DNA from: Acinetobacter sp.
GTDB taxonomy: Bacteria; Pseudomonadota; Gammaproteobacteria; Pseudomonadales; Moraxellaceae
Assembly (NCBI GenBank): GCA_030152275.1
Contig: JASLHF010000245.1
Span: 1-6,557 of the forward strand
DNA: 6,557 nucleotides
Direction of reading: 5' to 3'
The notes below the pieces were generated by a model. That model was not told the origin of the DNA, ran no database searches, and saw only the letters and a list, made by a program, of their open reading frames with translations. The translations under genes and the position numbers were made by a program. Positions 1 through 5,750 of the stretch are shown here, piece by piece. The number at the start of each line of letters is the position of its first letter. Within the stretch, counting starts at the first letter, position 1.

Positions 1-139
1 ATTCACTGGAAAATTCGCAGCGCCCATCCAGCTGCTGCAACGCCATTCTGAAACCGCCCACGCCTGCAAACAGATCAATAAAAGTAAATTTAGAGTCTTC
101 GGGCTGAGGAAAAGGCGGAGAAAGCAGATCTGGTTGCAT
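1..139 (-). CDS. DNA (cytosine-5-)-methyltransferase, N-terminal part, cut by window edge
   Basis: Partial gene: only the first 46 codons are visible, and the rest lies left of base 1. Reading the minus strand from the ATG at 139-137 gives a short 17-residue N-terminal segment, then FTFIDLFAGVGGFRMAL at about residues 18-34. This is motif I of C5-cytosine methyltransferases, the FAGxGG loop that binds S-adenosylmethionine. The family transfers a methyl group to C5 of cytosine in a specific DNA site, either as a solitary enzyme or as part of a type II restriction-modification system. The start is supported by an in-frame stop (TAA) at 157-155 and by the motif lying close to the N-terminus; only a weak Shine-Dalgarno (TGAG) precedes it. 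The catalytic PCQ motif and the target-recognition region are outside the window, so specificity and any partner nuclease cannot be judged. The family call is firm, the role is open. Confidence 0.88.
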   Translation of the reverse strand, partial: MQPDLLSPPFPQPEDSKFTFIDLFAGVGGFRMALQQLDGRCEFSSE

Positions 140-298
140 TAAAGGCTCATTATTTTACATTCAGTCAGAACGATATTCATTGTAATTAAAAACCCAAAAA
201 TAGAAAGGGCGCATCCGGCTTATTTAAAGTATAACGCTGAAATGCAAAAATACGCTGAAACTGGCCATGATTGCAGGGGGAAGGGTGCTGATGGCGCT
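140..298. other. Intergenic spacer, cyclase stop to methyltransferase start
   Basis: This 159-bp spacer separates two minus-strand genes. Apart from the TTTCAGCGT repeats and TATACT element described separately, I see no open reading frame, RNA gene or hairpin followed by a T-tract. Transcription of the cyclase could therefore continue into the methyltransferase. Confidence 0.5.
228..260 (-). promoter_or_regulatory. Possible methyltransferase promoter: -10 element with two direct repeats
   Basis: On the minus strand the 9-mer TTTCAGCGT occurs twice, at 260-252 and 242-234, 18 bp apart start to start. The second copy is followed immediately by TATACT (233-228), a 5/6 match to the sigma-70 -10 consensus. 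No good -35 lies 16-18 bp upstream. The arrangement would suit an activator-dependent promoter for the methyltransferase gene, with a 5' UTR of about 80 nt. This is inferred from sequence only. Confidence 0.3.
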
Positions 299-1642
299 TC
301 ACATAATTGACCATGAGCCGCTATCTTCTTCGGTGTTCTGCGCATCACCTTTAAGCGGTTTGCGGGTTTTCGCCTGCGGCAGTTTTGCCGGCGCATTCAT
401 GGAGGCCCGGTAGCGCACCACGCAATTGCGGCCGTTTTCTTTGGCCTGATAAAGCGCTAAATCGGCTTGTTTGACTAGCTCATCCAAGTTCTGCGTATGC
501 GATTTCAGCTCCGAAACTCCTACTGACACCGTAAAATTCAGCGCCTGCCCGGCTTGAATATACAGGGTTTCCTGCTGAATGCGCAGGCGGATGCGTTCTG
601 CAATCACCATGGCGTCATTGATGCTGGTTTCTGTCAGCAGCGCAATAAATTCTTCACCGCCAAAGCGCGCAAAAACGTCTTTTTGGCGCATTTCCTTACG
701 GGTGGTATCAGCAATGGCTTGCAGTACTTGATCTCCGGTATCGTGGCCGTAGGTGTCATTGATTTTCTTGAAATAATCGACATCAAACATCAGCAGGCAA
801 GTGCTGGCGGGGGTCGGCCATTCCTGTATGCGCCGTTCAGCAACATAAACAAACTGGCGCCGGTTGTATAGCTGCGTTAATTCATCGGTATGCGCCAAAT
901 TTTTAAAGTTGTGCAGATTCCAGTCATCCATTAAATTGCGCAGGAAATTGCGCCGCGCATTGCGGGTGACATTCCAGCTAATGTACAGGCTGAACAGCAC
1001 TACCGGAGTAAAGGTCAGCAGAAAGATGCACGCTTCCGGAAGGCGCATAAGCTTATTGGCGCCAAATGCAGCGAAAGCGCACATGGCCAGAGTTGAGTAC
1101 ATGACAGGCTTAAACTGCACCTGTATGCATAAATTGGCAATAAGAATAAATAGAACTGACGCGTATAGATAGGAAGCAGCCCAAGGGCTGGAGGACAGCA
1201 GGAGCAGTGTGATCCAGACGAACATGCCACAGGCTGCGCCAATTGGCAAAATCATGTCCATCAGCCGGATGTCCTGTTTATAGTGAAAAAAATAAAAGCA
1301 GGCCAGCAGTGACACAATAACGCAGCTGAGACGCAAAGCTGCAGAGATCATGTACACGTCATGCAGAATAAAGTAGTCAGCAAAAAAATAGGCTAAAAAA
1401 AATAGCTGGCCGATGTAATTGATGCGCAGTAAAAAATCGCGCTGCTGTTTATATTGAAAATCAAGAAAAGCCTGCTGGAAATCTTTAGGGATTTGGGCGC
1501 GCGGGTCTGCCAGCGCACTTTCAATTTTCGCGCGGTTCTGCAGGCTGCATTCAGCAGATTTCAGCAGATGCTGTGACGGTATATGCTGTGCAGGTATTTT
1601 TTTTATTTGTGTTTCGCTGCTTATTTTAACATCTGCAGTCAT
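299..1642 (-). CDS. Membrane-anchored GGDEF diguanylate cyclase
   Basis: Synthesises cyclic di-GMP from two GTP at the inner membrane. The 447-residue protein has a cytoplasmic N-terminus (about 1-72), then roughly six hydrophobic membrane segments (about 75-92, 95-118, 128-149, 155-174, 180-196, 204-222) with no large periplasmic domain, a short linker, and a GGDEF domain at about 248-412. Visible landmarks are DELTQLYNRR at 253-262, metal-binding D287 in FDVD, N295/D296 in KIND, the GGEEF signature at 328-332, and the product-inhibition I-site RQKD at 319-322, exactly five residues before GGEEF. The enzyme should be catalytically active and feedback-inhibited. The tail after 412 is polar and low in complexity. 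The start is supported by AAGGA seven bases upstream of the ATG. The gene is divergent from pirin. Its 5' part contains an A8 coding-strand tract and a perfect 10-bp tandem duplication. The ligand sensed by the membrane part is unknown. Confidence 0.93.
   Translation of the reverse strand: MTADVKISSETQIKKIPAQHIPSQHLLKSAECSLQNRAKIESALADPRAQIPKDFQQAFLDFQYKQQRDFLLRINYIGQLFFLAYFFADYFILHDVYMISAALRLSCVIVSLLACFYFFHYKQDIRLMDMILPIGAACGMFVWITLLLLSSSPWAASYLYASVLFILIANLCIQVQFKPVMYSTLAMCAFAAFGANKLMRLPEACIFLLTFTPVVLFSLYISWNVTRNARRNFLRNLMDDWNLHNFKNLAHTDELTQLYNRRQFVYVAERRIQEWPTPASTCLLMFDVDYFKKINDTYGHDTGDQVLQAIADTTRKEMRQKDVFARFGGEEFIALLTETSINDAMVIAERIRLRIQQETLYIQAGQALNFTVSVGVSELKSHTQNLDELVKQADLALYQAKENGRNCVVRYRASMNAPAKLPQAKTRKPLKGDAQNTEEDSGSWSIM
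1550..1569 (-). repeat. Perfect 10-bp tandem duplication inside the cyclase gene
   Basis: On the plus strand TTCAGCAGAT occurs twice head to tail (1550-1559 and 1560-1569). It covers cyclase codons 25-31 (HLLKSAE). Because the unit is 10 bp, gain or loss of one copy would shift the reading frame near the N-terminus. Confidence 0.85.
1597..1604 (-). repeat. Eight-base homopolymer tract at cyclase codons 13-16
   Basis: A T8 run on the plus strand (A8 in the coding strand) spans the end of Ile13, Lys14, Lys15 and the first base of Ile16. It is in frame here. Further 7-8 base runs lie in the membrane-segment region at 1395-1402, 1382-1388 and 1286-1292. Confidence 0.9.
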
Positions 1643-1919
1643 AGAAGTATCCTTCCAGCCGGAGAATAAAACAAAAAGGAATTATGAAGAAATCGTACAT
1701 AAAATGAACTCACCAAAATTGGGTATTTTTTTATTAAAACTATAACAAAATATTTATTTTTTAATCTTTGATGCAATTATGTCTTTGTATTTTATTTGAT
1801 AAGCTAAATTTTATAAGGATTTTTTTGAACCTTTCTAGTGCAGAAAAATACGTTGCAAATCTGTAAAAACAAAAATCCCATTGTCCCATTTATATGATTT
1901 AGCGTATTAAAAGAAGTCT
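1643..1919. promoter_or_regulatory. AT-rich divergent spacer holding promoters of the cyclase and pirin genes
   Basis: This spacer lies between divergent genes and is strikingly AT-rich, especially 1720-1880, with several T6-T7 and A-rich runs. It must contain at least the cyclase promoter and probably the pirin promoter. Candidate -10 elements are TATGAT at 1893-1898 (plus) and CATAAT on the minus strand near 1680-1685. Neither has a convincing -35 at proper spacing, so exact promoters cannot be called. I see no conserved ORF, RNA gene or intrinsic terminator here. Confidence 0.45.
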
Positions 1920-1956
1920 ATGCAGGCACAGAGCTTGCGCCTTAAACTGCAGATAG

Positions 1957-1976
1957 GCTGCGCTTTGCAGCGCAGC
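1957..1976 (+). other. Perfect 8-bp GC-rich hairpin in the pirin leader
   Basis: GCTGCGCT (1957-1964), loop TTGC (1965-1968), AGCGCAGC (1969-1976) form an uninterrupted 8-bp stem with a four-base loop. No T-tract follows, so it is not a standard intrinsic terminator. It lies between the two possible pirin starts: in the 5' UTR if translation begins at 2025, or inside codons 13-19 if it begins at 1920. Confidence 0.6.
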
Positions 1977-2024
1977 AGATTCAGCCGAAAGACGCCAGAT
2001 CAGGACAGACAGCAGAGCAAAATT

Positions 2025-2972
2025 ATGACCAATACCAATTATACCGAACTGTCCAACTCGGACGATTGTGAAAAATATATTAATCAGTTTATTCAGGATG
2101 TACCGCTGCGCAGTGCGGAAATCGGCCAAGGAACTGTCATTAAACGCGCTTTGCCCAGCCGCCATAAGCGCATGATTGGCGCATGGTGCTTTTTAGATCA
2201 TGCCGGCCCAGTCAGCTTCCCTCTGGGCGATGGTTTGGATGTGGGGCCGCATCCGCATATTGGTTTACAGACTTTTACCTGGATGATCGAAGGCACGCTC
2301 ATGCACACTGACAGCTTAGGCTCCAAACAGCTGATCCGTCCTCAACAGGTGAATCTTATGACGGCTGGCTATGGCATTTCACATACCGAAGTTGCGCCGG
2401 ATGCGGAAACCAAAATGCATGCTGCCCAGCTGTGGATTGCACTGCCGGATGACAAAATCAATATGGCGCCGCGTTTTGACCATTATCCGCAGCTGCCGGC
2501 GGTGACTCAGGGCGGCATAGAGTTTAATGTGCTGGTGGGCAGCTTTTTAGGCCAAACTTCTCCGGTTGCTGTGCACAGCGAATTGCTGGGCGTCGACATG
2601 GCCACCAAGCAAAATGCTTCTGCACAGCTGCCGCTGAATCCGAAATTTGAATATGGCTTTATGCTGCTTCAAGGGGGCGCTTCGGTGAATGGACATGAAT
2701 TGACCGATGATAATATGGTGGTGCTGGAACCGGGCTTAAAGCAGGTTTCGATTGATCTGCATGCCGGCAGCCGTGTGCTGCTGATTGGCGGCGAGCCGTT
2801 TGAATCGCCCATTCTGCTGTGGTGGAATTTGGTGGGCCGCACTCAGGAAGAACTGCGTCTTGCGCGCGAACAGTGGATTAATCATGATCCGCGTTTTGGC
2901 GATATTCCGGATTATGACGGGCCGCGTTTAGAAGCGCCGGTTTTTCCGGATAAAATGCGTCCGTCTAAATAA
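2025..2972 (+). CDS. Pirin-family cupin protein
   Basis: Pirins are bicupin iron proteins; some bacterial members act as quercetin 2,3-dioxygenases and others bind regulators or metabolic enzymes. From the ATG at 2025 the protein has 315 residues. The N-terminal cupin runs to about residue 140 and holds all four family metal ligands: H76 and H78 in GPHPHIG, H120 and E122 in GISHTEV. A pirin C-terminal cupin follows at about 165-275, with GEPFESPILLWWNLVG at 256-271. An in-frame ATG at 1920 would add 35 residues of Arg/Gln-rich sequence with rare codons (AGA, ATA, CGA) that looks unlike pirin N-termini, so I prefer 2025. Neither start has a strong Shine-Dalgarno (AGAG before 2025, AAGAAG before 1920). 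It is first of three co-directional genes with OsmC and GST, suggesting a redox role. The physiological substrate cannot be read from sequence. Confidence 0.9.
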   Translation: MTNTNYTELSNSDDCEKYINQFIQDVPLRSAEIGQGTVIKRALPSRHKRMIGAWCFLDHAGPVSFPLGDGLDVGPHPHIGLQTFTWMIEGTLMHTDSLGSKQLIRPQQVNLMTAGYGISHTEVAPDAETKMHAAQLWIALPDDKINMAPRFDHYPQLPAVTQGGIEFNVLVGSFLGQTSPVAVHSELLGVDMATKQNASAQLPLNPKFEYGFMLLQGGASVNGHELTDDNMVVLEPGLKQVSIDLHAGSRVLLIGGEPFESPILLWWNLVGRTQEELRLAREQWINHDPRFGDIPDYDGPRLEAPVFPDKMRPSK

Positions 2973-2975
2973 AGC

Positions 2976-3003
2976 CCGGCGCATGATTCAGGCGCAGCGC
3001 CGG
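2976..3003 (+). other. Stem-loop downstream of pirin, no T-tract
   Basis: CCGGCGC (2976-2982) pairs perfectly with GCGCCGG (2997-3003) around a 14-base loop, starting four bases after the pirin stop codon. There is no run of T after it, so it is more likely an mRNA 3'-stabilising or processing structure, or a weak attenuator, than an intrinsic terminator. Confidence 0.4.
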
Positions 3004-3021
3004 TTGGCCAAGAAGGATAAG

Positions 3022-3043
3022 TTAGAACCCTGAAAATTAGAAC
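3022..3043 (+). repeat. TTAGAAC direct repeat in the pirin-OsmC spacer
   Basis: TTAGAAC occurs at 3022-3028 and 3037-3043, 15 bp apart start to start, about 30 bp upstream of the OsmC start. The spacing equals the period of the 15-bp repeat in the next spacer. The role is unknown. Confidence 0.6.
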
Positions 3044-3074
3044 ATGAGCAGTTAATAAAATAAAAGGATATCCC

Positions 3075-3473
3075 ATGGCCGTCATTGCACATGCAGCAGC
3101 AGAAACGCTTCCTGAACCGTGGTCTGGCACAATCAGCAGCGGGAAACATCAGTTTTTAACCGACAAGCCGGAATCATTTGGCGGACAGAATAAGGGTATG
3201 GCGCCCTATGACTTGCTCTGCGCCAGCCTGATTTCCTGCACTATGATTACGCTGCGCATGTATGCGCAGCATAAAGGCATTGCGCTGGGTGAATTCAGTG
3301 TTGGCGCAGATTTTTGCGTCAATAAGGAAGGTCAGGAATGGATTGAACGGCGTCTGCATTTTCAAAATGCATTAGATGAAGCGCTGCAGCAGAAGGTTTT
3401 GGACATTTGCAGTAAAACGCCGGTAACCAAAACCCTGCTGCGCAGTGTAAATATTCATACGCAGCTGGTGTAA
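3075..3473 (+). CDS. OsmC/Ohr-family thiol protein
   Basis: OsmC and Ohr proteins are small cytoplasmic homodimers that reduce organic hydroperoxides with a pair of cysteines. This 132-residue protein has the family layout: a β-rich N-terminus, a central helix PYDLLCASLISCTMITLR at 44-61 carrying Cys55 at the peroxidatic position, and ICSKTPVTKTL at 111-121 carrying Cys112 at the resolving position. The length fits the family. No arginine occurs before residue 61, so the catalytic N-terminal Arg of classical Ohr and OsmC is missing, and the usual Glu of the central helix appears replaced by Asp46. It is therefore better viewed as an OsmC-like protein, closer to the YhfA-type group, whose peroxidase activity is uncertain. 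The start is well supported by AAGGA six bases before the ATG. It lies between pirin and GST genes, consistent with oxidative or electrophile stress. Confidence 0.85.
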   Translation: MAVIAHAAAETLPEPWSGTISSGKHQFLTDKPESFGGQNKGMAPYDLLCASLISCTMITLRMYAQHKGIALGEFSVGADFCVNKEGQEWIERRLHFQNALDEALQQKVLDICSKTPVTKTLLRSVNIHTQLV

Positions 3474-3532
3474 AGCCTCTAAGCGTCGAAGCAGAGCCGA
3501 CTCAGCGTCTGCCAGCGGCATTGGTTGAAATC

Positions 3533-3566
3533 ATAAGCAGTAAACTAATAAGCAGTGAACCAATAA
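3533..3566 (+). repeat. 15-bp imperfect tandem repeat before the GST gene
   Basis: ATAAGCAGTAAACTA (3533-3547) is followed directly by ATAAGCAGTGAACCA (3548-3562), then a third start ATAAGG that runs into the GST ribosome-binding site (AAGGAA at 3565-3570). The two full units differ at two positions. Copy-number change would move upstream sequence relative to the ribosome-binding site without altering the coding region. Confidence 0.75.
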
Positions 3567-3576
3567 GGAAAAGCCT

Positions 3577-4236
3577 ATGCTGACTTTGCATCATTTAGAA
3601 CAGTCGCGTTCATTCCGTATTTTATGGGCGCTGGAAGAACTCGGCGCAGGCTATCAGCTTAAATTTTATAAGCGCCAGCCGGATTTTTCAGCGCCGCCGG
3701 AACTGAAAGCTGTGCATCCTTTGGGCAAAGCGCCAGTGCTGACGGACGGTGAACAAAGCATAGCGGAGTCTGCAGTAATTTTGGAATATCTGCAGGAAAA
3801 ACTGGATAGCGCTGGGCAATTTTTACCGCAAAGTCCAGCACAGCGCCAGCAGTACCGTTACTGGATGCATTATGCAGAAGCGTCATTGATGCCGCTGCTG
3901 TTGATGCAGTTGGTCATGAGCAATGTGCCGAAACATGTGCCGTGGATCATTAAGCCTGTGGCCCAAAAAATTACCGCGGGAGTGAAGGCGGGTTTTGTTC
4001 AGCCCCGCTTAAAAGACCATATTCAATTTTTAGAACATTATTTGTCCGAACATGACTATTTTGCCGGCGCGTTCAGTTTTGCTGATATTCAAATGAGCTT
4101 TCCGCTGCAGGCTTTACAGCAGCGCGCCCAAGGTGAATTTCCGCATATTCAGGAGTTTATACAGCGTGTATCCAGCCGTCCGGCTTTTCAGCGCGCGAAA
4201 GAGCGTGAGCGGGCGCTGGAACAGGACGCGGCATAA
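3577..4236 (+). CDS. Glutathione S-transferase, GTT1-like
   Basis: Cytosolic glutathione transferases conjugate glutathione to electrophiles or act as glutathione peroxidases. The 219-residue protein has a thioredoxin-fold N-terminal domain (about 1-75) starting with HHLEQSRSFRILWALEELG, the pattern of the yeast GTT1-like class, where Ser10 or Ser12 sits at the likely thiol-activating position. HPLGKAPVL at 47-55 contains the cis-proline Pro53, and ESAVILEYL at 64-72 gives the Glu-Ser pair that binds the γ-glutamyl group. The helical C-terminal domain (about 88-205) includes the N-capping box SFAD at 167-170. The length is normal and the start has a good Shine-Dalgarno (AAGGAA, six-base spacer). 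It is third in a row after pirin and OsmC, with a 103-bp spacer holding 15-bp repeats, and is convergent with phoR. The substrate is unknown. Confidence 0.92.
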   Translation: MLTLHHLEQSRSFRILWALEELGAGYQLKFYKRQPDFSAPPELKAVHPLGKAPVLTDGEQSIAESAVILEYLQEKLDSAGQFLPQSPAQRQQYRYWMHYAEASLMPLLLMQLVMSNVPKHVPWIIKPVAQKITAGVKAGFVQPRLKDHIQFLEHYLSEHDYFAGAFSFADIQMSFPLQALQQRAQGEFPHIQEFIQRVSSRPAFQRAKERERALEQDAA

Positions 4237-4352
4237 ACTGTATAGCCTGCACTGCGGGCAGAAACAGCGGATTAAACCGTTTGGGTGCAGATTGAAATTG
4301 ATGCGCTGAAACGCGCGCAGCGGCTGATGCTGCTGCCGGCGCCAATGTGCAC
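4237..4352. other. Convergent spacer between GST and phoR, no clear terminator
   Basis: This spacer separates GST (plus) from phoR (minus). A small hairpin, GCCTGC (4245-4250) with GCGGGC (4254-4259), lies nine bases after the GST stop, with one T-G pair and only a 3-base loop. Another weak 5-bp stem (CGCTG/CAGCG on the minus strand) follows phoR. Neither is followed by a T-tract, so standard intrinsic terminators are not visible for either gene. Confidence 0.4.
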
Positions 4353-5711
4353 TTAGCTGACGTGGTACAGGCGCTCTTTAGGGAAAACCACTTTAAAAAT
4401 TGAACCGCGGTTTTCTTTGGATTCAATTTCCAAATGCGCCTGATGCTGCATCAGCACATGCTTGACAATGGCTAAGCCCAAACCGGTGCCGCCGGTCTGG
4501 CGGCTGCGCGCGCTGTCGACGCGGTAAAAGCGTTCGGTCAGGCGCGGCAAATGTTTGGGGTCAATGCCGATGCCAGTGTCTTCGACAGTAAAATAGCCGT
4601 GTTCGGCATCATCATGCCAGCCGATGGTGACTGTGCCGCCTTTTGGCGTGTATTTGATGGCGTTGGTAATCAGGTTGCTGAAGGCGCTGGCCAGCTCTGT
4701 ATCTGAGCCGATGAGGTCACAGTGACTGTCAATGTCTAGATTCAGTTCGTGGCCGTAGTCTACATTGTAGGCATGCGCATCGTCATACAGCTGATTCATT
4801 AGACTTGGCATGTCAATAATTTGATTTTTCGCGATTTTCTTTTCATTTTCCAGACGCGACAGCAGCAGTAGGTCATTCACCAGCGCATTCATGCGCCGGG
4901 TCTGCGACTGCATTTGGTCAAAGGCGCGTTTCCAGCGCGGATTTAAATCTTCTTGATCGGTAAAGGTTTCGATATAGCCGCTCAGGACAGTCAGCGGTGT
5001 GCGCAGCTCATGTGAAATATTGTCGACGAAGTCTTTGCGCATCTGTTCCAAATTATGCATGCGGGTGACATCATAGGCCACCAGCAGACGGCTTTCGCCG
5101 CCAAAACGGGTCATCTTGACCTGTACATAGTGTTCGTCAAAACCGGTTGATTTCATTTTCAGGCCGTCCGGCGCCTGATCGATATGGTTGAAATATTCAA
5201 TAAAGCTGGGCTGGCGCAAAAGGGTTAAGATATTGCGCCCGCGGTCTGTGGCCTGAATGCCCAGCAGCTGTTCGGCCGCAGGGTTCCACCATTCTATTTG
5301 ATGCATTTCGTCAATCAGTACTACAGCTTCGGCCAGCGCCACCAGCGAAGACTGCGCTCGGTCAATCAGCCCGACCATTTCAGCCTGCACAATGCGTTCC
5401 TGCCGCTGCGCGCGGTAAACATTGAACAGCAGCGCGCCCCATATGCCGTTTAAATTTGGCGGCACATCATAAGGCCGGTTGGAAATCCATTCATTGACTA
5501 AATACAGTGAGCGCAGCTGCAGGGCAAAGAACACGCTGAATGCAGAAAAAATGCAGATCCAAAAATACCCAATACCCAGCCCGATCAGGCCGCCGATCAG
5601 CAGCAAAAAAGCCAGCAGGCGCAAATCCTGTTTGGCGAATGTCCATAAGCTGCTGTAACGGAAAGTTTTATGTTCACGCGCCAGCTCAGGTACAGGGTAG
5701 GGTTCATACAT
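4353..5711 (-). CDS. phoR: Phosphate-regulon sensor histidine kinase PhoR
   Basis: Inner-membrane kinase that phosphorylates PhoB when phosphate is scarce and dephosphorylates it when phosphate is plentiful, with the state set through PstSCAB/PhoU in known systems. The 452 residues show two adjacent membrane segments (about 32-49 and 50-66) with almost no periplasmic loop, as in other PhoR proteins. A linker and a PAS domain (about 118-215) follow, then the dimerisation domain with NISHELRTPL at 231-240 (phosphorylated His234), and the catalytic ATPase domain with N-box NLITNAIKY 346-354, G1 DTGIG 378-382 and G2 GTGLGLA 408-414. All catalytic boxes are intact. It lies 39 bp after phoB on the same strand, so the two form an operon. 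The ATG at 5711 is fixed by an in-frame stop at 5723-5721. Its Shine-Dalgarno is weak (AGG about 14 bases upstream), so translation may be low or coupled to phoB. Confidence 0.96.
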   Translation of the reverse strand: MYEPYPVPELAREHKTFRYSSLWTFAKQDLRLLAFLLLIGGLIGLGIGYFWICIFSAFSVFFALQLRSLYLVNEWISNRPYDVPPNLNGIWGALLFNVYRAQRQERIVQAEMVGLIDRAQSSLVALAEAVVLIDEMHQIEWWNPAAEQLLGIQATDRGRNILTLLRQPSFIEYFNHIDQAPDGLKMKSTGFDEHYVQVKMTRFGGESRLLVAYDVTRMHNLEQMRKDFVDNISHELRTPLTVLSGYIETFTDQEDLNPRWKRAFDQMQSQTRRMNALVNDLLLLSRLENEKKIAKNQIIDMPSLMNQLYDDAHAYNVDYGHELNLDIDSHCDLIGSDTELASAFSNLITNAIKYTPKGGTVTIGWHDDAEHGYFTVEDTGIGIDPKHLPRLTERFYRVDSARSRQTGGTGLGLAIVKHVLMQHQAHLEIESKENRGSIFKVVFPKERLYHVS

Positions 5712-5750
5712 AAAATGCGTTTAACCTAAAAAGCTTTTAACCGGAAAAGA
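5712..5750 (-). promoter_or_regulatory. phoB-phoR spacer with GGTTAAA direct repeat and palindrome
   Basis: In this 39-bp gap the minus strand carries GGTTAAA twice, beginning at 5742 and 5726 (16 bp apart). Between them lies the 10-bp palindrome AAAAGCTTTT (5729-5738). No strong ribosome-binding site is present for phoR. The palindrome is AT-rich, and although a few T residues follow it, this is too weak to call a terminator; it might reduce phoR expression relative to phoB. Confidence 0.3.

Noticed and set aside
207..219. GCCGGATGCG-like string resembling an enterobacterial REP half
   Set aside because: There is no inverted partner and no hairpin, and only one short match was found.
1101..1111. 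AAGCCTGTCAT on the minus strand, identical to 11 bases of the proximal Pho box
   Set aside because: It lies inside the cyclase coding region and the 11-bp-upstream half-site (GCAGTTT) does not match, so it is most likely chance.
554..1242. Open frames opposite to or overlapping the cyclase gene (554-871 and 864-1172 plus, 1015-1242 minus)
   Set aside because: They are shadows of a clearly coding GGDEF gene, with no recognisable domain or ribosome-binding site.
1853..1898. TTGCAA (1853-1858) with TATGAT (1893-1898) as a sigma-70 promoter for pirin
   Set aside because: The spacing is 34 bp, far from the usual 16-18 bp; only the -10-like element is kept as a weak candidate.
2135..2141. CTGTCAT on the plus strand as a Pho half-site
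   Set aside because: It is inside the pirin gene with no partner half-site 11 bp on either side.
1899..2165. Minus-strand 88-codon frame over the pirin leader and 5' end
   Set aside because: It overlaps the conserved pirin N-terminus and shows no family resemblance or good start signal.
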